A stretch of DNA of 64,000 bases, taken from Cladopsammia gracilis (Eukaryota > Cnidaria > Anthozoa > Scleractinia > Dendrophylliidae). Below the pieces are notes generated by a model that was not told the DNA's origin, ran no database searches, and was given only the letters and a program-made list of their open reading frames with translations. Shown piece after piece: positions 6,992-17,319 of the stretch (position 1 is its first letter; each line of letters begins with the position of its first letter). A program made the translations under genes and the position numbers. The DNA is taken from assembly GCA_022457155.1 (NCBI GenBank), contig JAJGOT010000598.1, positions 124,001-188,000 on the forward strand. Direction: 5' to 3'.

Positions 6992-9900
6992 ATGCCAACC
7001 CTGAAAGAATTAAGAGATCGTGCACGTTCGGAAGGAATGGTGGGATTCTCCCGGATGAAAAAAGCCGATCTGGAAAAAGAGCTGCAAAACCCACAGAGAA
7101 AAATCATCAAGAAAACATCTTTTCCTGCGGTGAAATCAGCTATTCAAAGAATTCTTCCAGAAAGAGTCTCGACAGTTGTTGAGTCATCCCTTGATTCAAT
7201 GAATGATTGGTTTGGAAAGATAAAGAAAAGAGTTGATTGGAATCTGAAGGAAAGAACTCGGGAAAAACTGTTGAAGTTGAATGCGAAAATTGGAGAGATG
7301 TTGAAGAAACCTGAATTTGATATTGAAGAAAAACCAGGGTTGGGTGGATCGACTTTTGTTGTCCAGGGAAAAGACGGATATTCCGCAGAAGGATTCTTGA
7401 AGAACGTGACAGGAAATGTGATGGCAATTCTGAAGAAACATTTTGGGTTCAAAGTGAAAATGGTTTTGGTTTGCAGAATGATTTCTCATAATTTGGCAGA
7501 GGAAACATCCATTGAAAATGACGCCTTCTTTTCTTCCCCGGTTGAAGAAGTTTTTGAAGGAACTGACTTGGAACAATTGCTGAAAAAAATGAATGAATGG
7601 ATGTTGGAAAACATGCGGAATTTCCAAAGGGGAAGAAGCAACTGGAGATTCTTGCGAGTTGAAAGATTAGAAATTCATCTGGATGAAATGACTGTTGGAA
7701 AATTCATTCCACTTCCTGATTGGCTTGCTGCTAAAAAAGCTTTGACAAACATGCAAAATGAAAATGATGATGAATGCTACAAGTGGTGCATGGGAAGATG
7801 GAAAAATCCAGTGGAGAAAAATCCACAAAGAATAACTCCTTTGTTGAGAAAACAATGCGAGGAGGAATTCAATTGGGAAGGAATTTCATTCCCCATTTCA
7901 TGGCGAGACATTGATCGATTTGAAAGACAAAATAACATTTCTGTGAATGTCTTGGGGGTTGTTGAGGGGAACATCGCGACTTTGAGAAAAGCAAGGGAAA
8001 AGAAAGAGAATCATGTGATTCTTTTCAAACTGAAAAGCGGAGAAAATGAACATTTCGCTTTGGTGAATAATTTAAATCGTTTGTGGTTTGGAGAAGATTC
8101 TAAGAACAAAAACCAAAGGCATGTTTGTGATGGTTGCCTCAATTCATTCAACTCCAAAGAATCACTCGATGTTCATCAAGAATTTTGCACGGATGATGGA
8201 GTGAAAGCTGTTCTCCCTCCAGCAGAATCAATCATGAAATTCAAGAAAGTGGCATGCGCAACAACCGTTCCCTTTGTCATCTACGCTGATTTTGAGTCAA
8301 TTTTGAAAAAAACAGAAAAACAAATTGGGGAAAAAACAACGCAAATTCAACATCATATTCCCTGCAGCTTTTGTTTTCTTCCTGTGAGCCGAGTTGGGGT
8401 TGATTTCTCCCCAGTTTTCTTTCGTGGAAAAGAAGGAGATGATGTTGGGAGAGAATTTCTGGAGAAATTAGTTGATCAGGTGAAATGGATTCTAAATGAT
8501 GTGCGAAGACCAATGCTGAGAAAAAATTGGAAGAGAATTCTTTGGAAGAAAGGAGAAAAGGAAGCATTTGAGAAAACTGATATTTGTTGGCTTTGCAGGA
8601 AAAAGATTGTGGAAAAAAAAGTTGCTGATCATTGTCATCTGACTGGAGAATTTCGCGGAGCTGCTCATGAATATTGTAATTTGCAAGCGAAAGTGCCAGA
8701 TTTCACTCCAATCTTCATTCACAATTTGGATGGATATGATTCCCATCTTTTCATCAAAAACATGACAAATGAATTTGGAGAGATTGATGCAATCCCAAAC
8801 AATGATGAAAAATATGTTTCTTTCTCCCTGAAAATTGTTTGGGGAACATTTGAAGATGAAGAGGGAAAAAAACATGATTTGAAACATGAAATTCGCTTTG
8901 TTGACTCCCTGAAATTTATGAATTCTTCTTTAGCAAATCTTGTTGGAAATTTGGGGAAAGATGAGTTGCATTGCTTGAAAAGATTTTTCCCAGAGGATGT
9001 TAATTTACTTTCCAGAAAAGGAGTTTTTCCCTATGAATTCATGGATTCATTTGAAAAATTTAATTGTGAGCTTCCTGGGAAAGATGCCTTTTTCTCCCAG
9101 TTGTCTGGAGAAGAAATTTCAGATGAAGATTTCGCTCACGCTGAAAATGTCTGGAAAAAATTTGAAATGTCAAATCTGGGAGAATATCACGATCTTTATC
9201 TCAAAACGGATGTTTTTCTCCTGGCAGATGTTGTAGAAAATTTCAGGAAAGTTTTGATGGAAAACTATCTATTGGACCCCGCATGGTTTTTGACTGCCCC
9301 CTCTTTCTTTTGGGATGCTATGTTGAAAATGACAGGAGTTGAGTTGGAATTGATTTGCGAAGAAAATATAGAAATGGTTCGTTTTTTTGAAAGACAAATT
9401 CGTGGAGGAGTTTCCACAGTCTTTCACAGATTTTCTCGAGCAAACAACAAATTCATGGAAGATTTTGATCCTTCCCAACCATCAAAGTTCATCGTTTATC
9501 TCGATGCAAATTCTCTTTATCCAACTGCGATGGTGGAACCACTCCCTGTGGGAGGATTTGAATGGTTGAGTGAAGGAGTTTTGAAGAATTGGGAGAAGAT
9601 TGTTGATTCAGAAGGTCATGGATGTGTCCTGGAAGTTGACTTGGAATATCCAGATGAATTGCATGATTTCCACAATGATTTTCCTTTGGCTCCGGAATTG
9701 CTGGAGGTAAATGGATTCTCTAAGTTGATTCCCAATCTCAAAGATAAAGAGAAAATGGTTTTGGATGGAAGGAGTTTGAAATTTTTTCTTTCCCTGGGAA
9801 TGAAACTGAAAAAGATTTGGAGAGGAATTGGATTTCGAGAAGAAGCTTTCATGAAACCTTTCATTGAATGGAATACGAAACTGAGAACAGCCGCCAAAAA

Positions 9901-10711
9901 TGATTTTGAGAAAGATCTTTCCAAACTGGCAAGCAATGCTGTTTATGGGAAAACCATGGAAAATGTTAGGAATAGAATTAACATGAAACTGGTGAATGAT
10001 AGGAAGAAAAAAGCAAAGTTGGTGAAAAAGATCAACTTTAAACACGCAACCAAATTTGGAGAGAAAGTGGCTGCTATTCACATGAGGAAAACAAAAGTTA
10101 TTTTGAACAAACCAATTTTTGTTGGAGCAGCCATTCTCGATCTCTCCAAAATTCACATGTTCAAATTTCATTATGGTTATGTGAAAAAAAAGTGGGAGAA
10201 AGTCAAAGTTCTCTATTCTGACACAGATTCCCTGATTTTGGAGATTGAAACGGATGATTTCTTCGCTGACACTGCTGGAGATGTTAAGAAATGGTTTGAC
10301 ACATCGGCATACCCGAAAGATCATTTCGCTGTAGAAAATGGCTTTCCTGTTGGGAAGAACAAGAAAATTTTAGGAATGTTTAAAGATGAAGCAGGAGGCA
10401 AAATCATTCGTGAATTTGTTGGGTTGAGACCAAAATGTTATTCCATCAAGATAGATGAGGGAAAAGGAATCAAGAAAGCAAAGGGAACAAAAAAGAATGT
10501 GGTGAAAAATAGGATTTCGCATGAAGATTTTGTACGCGTTCTTCATGGTGAAAAATTTCCTCCAATGAAAAATGTTTCTCTCCGGTCACATCTGCATGAG
10601 ATTTTCACTGAGCAAATTTGGAAAATGGCTTTGAGTGCTGATGATGACAAGAGAGTTGTGATGGATGATGGAGTGATGACTTTGGCTATTGGTCATTGGA
10701 GATTGAGATGA
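6992..10711 (+). CDS. Family B DNA polymerase, protein-primed type
   Basis: 1,239 residues from ATG 6992; the frame extends upstream only through a TTG. Domains in order (residues): SAP/Rho-N-like helices 1-32 (MPTLKELRDRARSEG); an unassigned N-terminal region; a C2H2 finger 379-399 (CDGC...H...C); exonuclease motif I at 431-435 (YADFE); an endonuclease VII-like Cys/His insert at 532-563 (CWLC...DHCHLTGEFRGAAH...C); exonuclease II 577-583 (HNLDGYD); exonuclease III 736-740 (YLKTD); polymerase motif A 838-844 (DANSLYP), B 978-986 (KLASNAVYG) and C 1075-1080 (YSDTDS). All catalytic acidic residues are present and no stop or frameshift is seen, so it may be functional. This architecture is that of Polinton/Maverick- and adintovirus-type polymerases. 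The protein-primed subtype follows from family resemblance, not from a tested feature. Confidence 0.93.
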   Translation: MPTLKELRDRARSEGMVGFSRMKKADLEKELQNPQRKIIKKTSFPAVKSAIQRILPERVSTVVESSLDSMNDWFGKIKKRVDWNLKERTREKLLKLNAKIGEMLKKPEFDIEEKPGLGGSTFVVQGKDGYSAEGFLKNVTGNVMAILKKHFGFKVKMVLVCRMISHNLAEETSIENDAFFSSPVEEVFEGTDLEQLLKKMNEWMLENMRNFQRGRSNWRFLRVERLEIHLDEMTVGKFIPLPDWLAAKKALTNMQNENDDECYKWCMGRWKNPVEKNPQRITPLLRKQCEEEFNWEGISFPISWRDIDRFERQNNISVNVLGVVEGNIATLRKAREKKENHVILFKLKSGENEHFALVNNLNRLWFGEDSKNKNQRHVCDGCLNSFNSKESLDVHQEFCTDDGVKAVLPPAESIMKFKKVACATTVPFVIYADFESILKKTEKQIGEKTTQIQHHIPCSFCFLPVSRVGVDFSPVFFRGKEGDDVGREFLEKLVDQVKWILNDVRRPMLRKNWKRILWKKGEKEAFEKTDICWLCRKKIVEKKVADHCHLTGEFRGAAHEYCNLQAKVPDFTPIFIHNLDGYDSHLFIKNMTNEFGEIDAIPNNDEKYVSFSLKIVWGTFEDEEGKKHDLKHEIRFVDSLKFMNSSLANLVGNLGKDELHCLKRFFPEDVNLLSRKGVFPYEFMDSFEKFNCELPGKDAFFSQLSGEEISDEDFAHAENVWKKFEMSNLGEYHDLYLKTDVFLLADVVENFRKVLMENYLLDPAWFLTAPSFFWDAMLKMTGVELELICEENIEMVRFFERQIRGGVSTVFHRFSRANNKFMEDFDPSQPSKFIVYLDANSLYPTAMVEPLPVGGFEWLSEGVLKNWEKIVDSEGHGCVLEVDLEYPDELHDFHNDFPLAPELLEVNGFSKLIPNLKDKEKMVLDGRSLKFFLSLGMKLKKIWRGIGFREEAFMKPFIEWNTKLRTAAKNDFEKDLSKLASNAVYGKTMENVRNRINMKLVNDRKKKAKLVKKINFKHATKFGEKVAAIHMRKTKVILNKPIFVGAAILDLSKIHMFKFHYGYVKKKWEKVKVLYSDTDSLILEIETDDFFADTAGDVKKWFDTSAYPKDHFAVENGFPVGKNKKILGMFKDEAGGKIIREFVGLRPKCYSIKIDEGKGIKKAKGTKKNVVKNRISHEDFVRVLHGEKFPPMKNVSLRSHLHEIFTEQIWKMALSADDDKRVVMDDGVMTLAIGHWRLR

Positions 10712-10818
10712 AATTTTCAGTGAGATTTTTTGAGAGAGTTACCATCGCCAGATTTTATCGGAGTGAAATATTCTCAAATGGTATGTTTTTTTGTGGTCAA
10801 TATGAGGGGAAAAAAATT
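10712..10818. other. Short AT-rich tail after the polymerase gene
   Basis: No ORF or hairpin is seen. Compositional style changes from the packed element to fold-back and retroelement DNA after this point, so the element's right boundary is probably here or within the following fold-back. Confidence 0.4.
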
Positions 10819-11169
10819 AGTAGATATAGAAGAAGGGTTCTGGCACACTTTCAAAATCGTAGCAAGTTAACACAAAACAGAATTTTATTTTATTTTATGT
10901 TAAATTCAACAACAACAAAAAATGATTGTCGTTCCCCAATTTTCTGTTCGTTCGCGAACGTAAAATATTAAAAATCAAATTCCTCCCCATTTTGTTAAAT
11001 TTAACATAACACATGTTAATTGACTTGTTTTTGTTTTACGTATGCGAACGAGCAGAAAATCAATCATCTCATGTATTGCTAAATTGAACGTCAACTGACG
11101 TCAATTTCTGTTTTGTGTTAACTTACTACGATTTTGAAAGTGTGCCAGAACCCTTCTTCTATATCTACT
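10819..11169. repeat. 351 bp fold-back element (MITE or terminal hairpin)
   Basis: Outer arms of about 66 bp, starting AGTAGATATAGAAGAAGG at 10819 and mirrored to 11169, differ at one or two bases. Inner sequence continues the palindrome: GTTCGCGAACGTAAAA near 10950 mirrors TTTTACGTATGCGAAC near 11034. The whole unit can fold into one long hairpin. It lies between the polymerase gene and a Ty3/gypsy fragment. No clear target-site duplication is seen. It could be an unrelated MITE or the terminus of the virus-like element. Confidence 0.75.
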
Positions 11170-11930
11170 GGTGCCCCCCAAATGACTTTAGTAACATACT
11201 TGTTGGCTCTACTTGAGCATTCAACTCATTTGCCGGAACGCATAGACGTTATGTTGCACTCGGCACCTGTATCGAGTTTGAAAGTTACGGGAATGTTATT
11301 GACTAACAAATCTGGCTGAATGTTCCTTCTAGTGCTACCTTGAATTTCTTCGATGTACAGTCCCTCCAACTTAGAGACTTAGCTCTTTGTAGCCCCTGAT
11401 GAAGGTTAGTTTTGCCTAACCGAAATATTGGGCAATAAAATACACTTTATAGCTGTCCGATCAGCCTTGCATTCAGTTTTAAGTCCCTCCAATGGTTCAT
11501 CTTCCTCATTCACTTCTATTTCCACGTGACGAACTCTTCTTTCTTCCGTGCCACTTTTCGATTTGAGACAGAAGCGAGCATAGTGGTTTCGCCCATTGCA
11601 TTTATGACATGTTGCACCGTGATAGGCCGGACATTTTCCTCTGTCGTGAGACGATGCGCAGAATTTGCGTTTGATTATCCTCTGCGGGTTTTCTAACTTG
11701 GATTTTTCCGTTTCCACCGGCGCCTGTGTCTTCTTTACAATGTCAATGTTACTCGCTTGAACAGCTGGTGAGCTGAAGATTTTTGTTCGCTCCCTAGATT
11801 GTTCCGTGATTCTGCAAAGTTTAATTGCTTTCTCGAGTGTTAAATCCGTCTCTCGCAGAAGTCGCTCCGTAGCTTGGGATCGTTTATGCCCACCACAATC
11901 TGATCTCTTATCAGAGAATCTTTATATACG
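11170..11930 (-). pseudogene. Ty3/gypsy gag C-terminus and protease remnant
   Basis: Reading the minus strand from 11930 to 11200: gag-like helices, then a zinc-knuckle region (RGKCPAYHGATCHKCNGRNH, within 11406-11717) and, near 11240-11300, an aspartic protease motif (FKLDTGAECNI). This order is typical of Mag-like Ty3/gypsy elements. It is broken: a frameshift lies near 11850, a stop follows the protease motif, and about 100 bp of foreign sequence (see 11390-11435) separates gag from protease. No RT, RNase H or integrase is found; the fragment stops at the fold-back at 11169. Confidence 0.8.
11390..11435 (+). ncRNA. Hammerhead-like motif inside gypsy remnant
   Basis: CTGATGA (11396-11402) is followed by a 6 bp stem GGTTAG/CTAACC with loop TTTTGC and then GAAA (11422-11425), the order of a hammerhead ribozyme core. 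One extra A lies between CTGATGA and the stem, which a canonical core lacks, so activity is doubtful. Such motifs occur in Penelope-like elements. Outer helices were not verified. Confidence 0.4.
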
Positions 11931-13489
11931 ATGTTCTTGTGTCGTCATTCTGAAGACATATCGCTCGTAGGTGGTATTTTTCCGAGGTACGCAATACGTG
12001 TCTAGCGCTAGCGCTGTTAAAATGCCTTCAACAGGGTACTTTACAGTACAATAGAATGAGATACTAATGGGAGGGGTTTTCCGCGAACATGCCCGCGCTT
12101 CCACGAAATTGTGCCCAATGGTCTTAACACAATCCTACCTGCTTACAATTTGCTTCACTCTCGAAGATACGCCCAGAATTCGTTAGAACTCTACTTCAGA
12201 AATATTGACAATTTTATTACAGGAGCAACCACCTCTGTGGATTGACAGCGAATTCACTATAAATCTAAAGCTGGATGTTGATACTTGTATCGGTCAATTA
12301 AATTCCATCGACCATGGATACAAAAGATGGTTTCTTTGATGCAATCTGCAGACAAACGGTTAAGTTGAGTGCTCCACTTTACAATACATACATACATACA
12401 TACATACATAAACTTTATTTTTTCTCGAATACGATCAAATTATGGCAAAATATATGGCTTATTAGTATGTGTAGCTGGTTCATACCATCCCGTTGAGTGC
12501 GTTACGTTACAGTTACCTTGTGTGTCAGGTGTTATATTTTTGGATATATTAAATTTGATACTACACAAATTCACAAGAAAAGTGAAGACAGAATTGTAAA
12601 TATGCCATGTATACGATTTTCGGTCAAGACGCCACAAGATAAAATGCCCCCGAGACCAAATGCTCCAGGACAAAACGCCCCCTAAATGAGACTTAACGTC
12701 TCCTAAACTCCCCCGAGCTTAGGTAAACACCGAATAGACAATTCGAAATGAATTTTAAGCTGCTGTATTTTCAAAGTTAAATTCATTACATCAATTTATA
12801 ATAACAAGTGCCAGCTTCACACAGCACATGTGGTACATGTTCATGGGGGTACAGTACTGACAAGCAAGAATTGAACTGAATAATCCAGCACACCTGGCAA
12901 AAATGTAAAATGTTGCGGTTAGCAAATATTCATTTTAATTGCCAGCTAAAATGCTAATAAATCCGAGTTAAATTTACATGCCATTCCGTAACAGAATAAG
13001 GAAATAACACTAAGCTTTAGGAACACAAAATGATTGACGGCGAATGATTCACAATCTTCAGACTATTCGCCTTGCGTCCTCATCTCATGCTTGTATTAAA
13101 ACACATATTGAACAAAATGAGCTCGAAGACAAAATCCAATCATTCCAAAGCAAATAAAAGCCAAAACAATGATGCAGCTAAGCGTGCAACGTGTGGACTT
13201 TTCTCAAAAGAAAACGGTCTGAAAAGACAGCATTATGGCTCTTAAGGATATTAAGTTGACAGCCTAAAGCTTGTTGAAGCTATTTTTAGTTGTACCGCGT
13301 CCACGGTTCAGTTAAAAAGTAATTAATTTCCGCTGCTCTTTGTCCATTTTTTGGTGTTCGATATCATCTTGGAAATAATCGAAAAGTTATCGTTTAATTG
13401 TAAAATAAGCATTCTTTAGATTGTTTACCAATATCAACGTTTTGCCACCACATATATACAAGTTTAGCCTTATACACGCAGGATCTTTT
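11931..13489. repeat. Copy 1 of an old duplication, otherwise no gene
   Basis: About 12000-12830 matches 14880-15700 in the same order: GGTACTTTACAGTAC, then CTACTTCAG, then GCAGACAAA..GTTAAGTTGAG, then AACGCCCCCTAA and TTCATTACATCAATTTATA. Copy 1 also contains a short ACAT microsatellite at 12385-12411. From 12831 to 13489 I see nothing recognisable. Confidence 0.55.
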
Positions 13490-14010
13490 CGTGAAAAAAT
13501 GTGTCCAGACTCTTAATATTAGCCCCTCGGGGGTATAAACGGCCCCCATTTTCAGACCTAATTATTAAAAATTTTCAATGCAAAATAGCACTGATCAACT
13601 ATGTCTACTATATTTTCAAAACAAACGGCAAACAATTCCCGTTCACATGTGCGGACCACTTCCATTTTCAAACCAAAACGGTTCAAACACGAAACCTATT
13701 TGAAAGTGTCCCTCTGGGCTACGTGCATGGGTATATAAACGGCGTGCTTATATCGTTTGTAGGCAACTATCACGTTTTCATAGAACAAAAGGCAAATAAT
13801 TCCTATTTCAAATTTTCACTTCAAAAAGATGTCAAGTTCTACTCCCATTTTCAAACCAGAATGGCTTAAACAGCACATCTATTTTGTCGCAAATACTTAC
13901 CGATATTTCTTATATAGGAAAATGCCCCTCAGGGCTATGTAGGTTGACATACGGACTATGTGCTTATATCGTTTGTAGGCGACCATCACGCCATATTTTT
14001 ACTTTAACCA
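13490..14010. repeat. Degenerate tandem repeat of about 180-215 bp
   Basis: Three related blocks begin near 13525, 13707 and 13924, sharing GCCCCTCRGGG-like sequence, ATATAAACGGC or CTTATATCGTTTGTAGGC and following A/C-rich text. Copies are well diverged. Confidence 0.4.
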
Positions 14011-14879
14011 ATAAGAGCCTTACGCAACATTTCGTAATACGTGTTATGACTTTAACCAATGAGAGCTTTATAAAGCATTTCCTAATATGGACTCTTTTTA
14101 ATGATTGGCAAAATTTGTCAAGTACTATTCTCAAAATAAATTTTCTGCAATATTTCTTCGGACTTCAAACGCAAACACGTCAGCCTTCAGGAAAGGACAA
14201 AGAAAACGTACGTAAGTTTACATTGGCCATGTTGGTTTTAATCCCTTAATCTATCTTTTTGTGTTCGTCAGAATTGGGATTGGAACGCAACTGAAACAAG
14301 ATCTTACTGAAGTCCTTCCCTTTTTAAGCACTGCACTGTAGAATGAAAGAAAGCGAGGTCCACTAACCACTTGTACTGAAGGATTTTCAGTTCACAACCT
14401 AATGGCTTCTTAAGTCTTGCAGGTTGTACCCATTTCAGTTAGTTCGATATATTGCTACGAATAATCAAAAATTAATAACTGAATTGTAATCGATTAGATG
14501 ACGTTTTAGCTCTTAGAAAGGGAGCATCCTTTCGCTTCTCCGCCAATTCTTGTCAACACGTGTAAACAACAAGTTGTTTCTCGAGGTGTACAACGTTGTT
14601 CAGTTCAGTCTCAGTAAACCTTCCCAACGGGAAAAAAATGTCGCTAATGACACATATTGGAAAATGACAATGGAAAAGCAAAAGTTTAATTAGAGTCGTT
14701 GGTGTTTTCAGAAAGCAGAGTGATTCTTTCCCTAACATACACGTTCTTTGCCACGATATGTGATAAACATTACATTAAAAAAGGAAAGAAAAATTCCATC
14801 TAAATATGTTGGTGAATGTTTCCACGGTCCTCTTGAACCAGGGTGCTCAACATGCGTTGCCGATTCTACTCTTCATATT
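14011..14879. other. No recognisable feature
   Basis: AT-rich sequence with only short reading frames; nothing supported on either strand. Confidence 0.5.
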
Positions 14880-15700
14880 TAGTGAACGCACCTCTGGAGC
14901 CAGGGTACTTTACAGTACGATGGAATTAATCCTAAAGCGAAATATATTACAAATATAACTATGGATTCCACAGGAGGCGCGTCCAGTGGTCTTAGTACAA
15001 TCGAACCTTATTGCAACGCAGCTTTGCTCTCGAAGAAACGTCCAGAATTCGCAAGAAGTCTACTTCAGTAGTATTGGCAATTTTATTACACAAGCAACCA
15101 GCTCCGAGCTTGATAGTAAAAGCTGTGTGTGATGTTTGTATTGGTCATTTAAATTCAATGTATGTAAAAGCGGATTGTCTCTTTGATGCAGTCTGCAGAC
15201 AAATTGTTAAGTTGAGTGCTCCACTTAACAGCACGATCGAATCTGAGGTGAAATGTGGCTTATTCGTATCTCTGGTTTATACCAAACCGCTGAGTGCGCT
15301 TCTTCACAGTTTCCTTGGGTGCCAGAGGTTTTTATTTATTTTTTTTGGGGGGGGGGGGGGAGGGGGAGAGGGGTGATAAACTTGACAGAATACAACTTGA
15401 CAAGAAAATTGAAGGCAAAATTGATACATTTCAAACGTGTTGAAATATGCCATGTACAGTTTACGGCCATAAAGTTCCGAGACAAAACGCCCTCGAGACA
15501 AAACACCTCCATTATAGACAAAATGCCCCCATAAATAAGACTTAACGCCCCCTAATGGAGGACATAACTCCCCCAAGCTTAGTTAACATCGAATAAAAAA
15601 TGCGAAATGATTTTCAAGCCAAATTAATTCAGTTTATTTGATAAGTCATATTCATTACATCAATTTATATAATAACAAGTATGCTAGTCTACTACTGTAA
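14880..15700. repeat. Copy 2 of the old duplication
   Basis: It shares the block order of copy 1 at about 12000-12830, offset by roughly 2.87 kb, with many substitutions and small indels. It contains a run of 14 G near 15347-15360 absent from copy 1. The ACGCCCCCTAA-like and ATTCATTACATCAATTTATA ends are best conserved. Confidence 0.6.
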
Positions 15701-17249
15701 ATGCAAAATTAACACAATTTTCCAAAATTCAATTTAGTTTAGCTTATATTCGTAAAAAATGTGGCAAAACTTGGAAATAATTGTAATAAGCGAGTCAGCG
15801 TCAGGCAAAAATTTGAACTGTTGTAAACGAGAAATAAATAAAATTCTAGTAACTTCGCGATGCTATAATTTTCCCGCCTTTACAGAACGTTTTTTTTTTC
15901 ATGCTCAAAATAAATATCTAAGTAATGCACTCGGACCGTTTCTCCAAACCTCTGCCACACATGCATTCTCTCAACACGGACCTCCCGGCCGCAGATAACA
16001 CAACCTTATATATTTAACAACGTCTTGTCGCTTTAAATGTTTCGGTGAAAAAATCTTTTATTTACTGCGTTGCGTATTCAAGAATTGGCCCATGTATAGG
16101 AGTCTTTGATTACCGATGGGACATCGAACATGAGGTTTATTAGTTCCACGCGTGCGAGGGGTCTGGTGATTAGATCTACTTGATTTCTGTAGGATTTGCC
16201 TTTGCCCGAACCTGTAGAATATCTTAATTGATCAATTGCGAATGACATCTATATATCTACTTCAAAATTTCGACCTGGAAATTGCTCATGCATTTTTGTT
16301 TAATGCCGAGCTATGTCAAATAGACAACGCTTGTAGCGCAAACCAAAGATAACTGGGGTCCCATTGTTTCTTTTTCCGGTATTTATACTAATTGTTTCGA
16401 GAAGGGACAATAATTTTTATCATCAACCAATTGAATAGCTGTGTTAAAGAGGGCTTAAAATATATTCGCATGAAGCTTATGAGAAACAGGTTTTTATATC
16501 TCCTTTTGTTATGAAATATATGAGAATCATTCGCGATTCCAAATAAACATTTTTCAATAATATGCTGAATCTGAGTGGAAACCGAGGATCTGGGCTCGGT
16601 TGAATATAACAACCCTAAGATAATTAAGATAAGCAGGGGTTTTATGCGAGCATCCGATCAGTCCTTGCCAGAATATTTTCTCGTACTCTCTTACTGTTTA
16701 TTATATTCGTTAATCGCCTTCGGCCAAACAACCGTCCCAGCAATCCAGAATTTAAAACTTCGGAATCTGAAATACAAATGAATACACTTCTGGCTTAGCT
16801 TACATGGGATAATTGCAACCCACATCCTTTCTTTTAAAAACTTATTTATTACACCGTACTTACACCATATGATAGTTCATTGGAGTTATGCACTTTATTG
16901 TATTCAGACAAATAAATCATTCTTTTAAAAAGGGTCAACTAGATAGGTTAATAAAAAGTGAAACCTTAAGTCGAGACCCTCAGAAACACCGCAACAAATC
17001 ACGACTGCTTCGCGTTGATATTTACATGTAATTTTACTATTATATTAGAGACAGATAGGTGTTGCTAACAAAAACAACAACACTTTATTAAATAACAAAT
17101 ATTGACGATTTAAACAGTACCTACCCACAAATAGTTGAAAAACTAGTCGAGGGGGGTAGGTATAGTTAAGTTAGGCTTATTACGAGGGTTCATGCGATGC
17201 CTGTTACCATGATATATAAAAATGTTATGTTTATCTTTTAGAAGTAAAA
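15701..17249. other. Unassigned; one short open stretch on the minus strand
   Basis: 16078-16248 on the minus strand is open for 56 residues from an ATG (MSFAIDQLRYSTGSGKGKSY at its start), with sensible composition and no low complexity. It could be an exon or a retroelement scrap; I recognise no family. Nothing else is supported. Confidence 0.25.
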
Positions 17250-17319
17250 ATGGCTTTTGTATTGTGGTGTATGGTGTTTGTACTTGGGGTTTTGTCAACA
17301 TCCTCACAGGAATCAGGCG
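17250..17319 (+). CDS. Exon 1: signal peptide
   Basis: It starts [20 protein letters not shown], a hydrophobic core with small residues before a likely cleavage near residue 17-20. It ends at a GTAAGA donor in phase 1. A CTTTTAG just upstream (near 17241) could be an acceptor for a 5' UTR intron. Confidence 0.72.
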
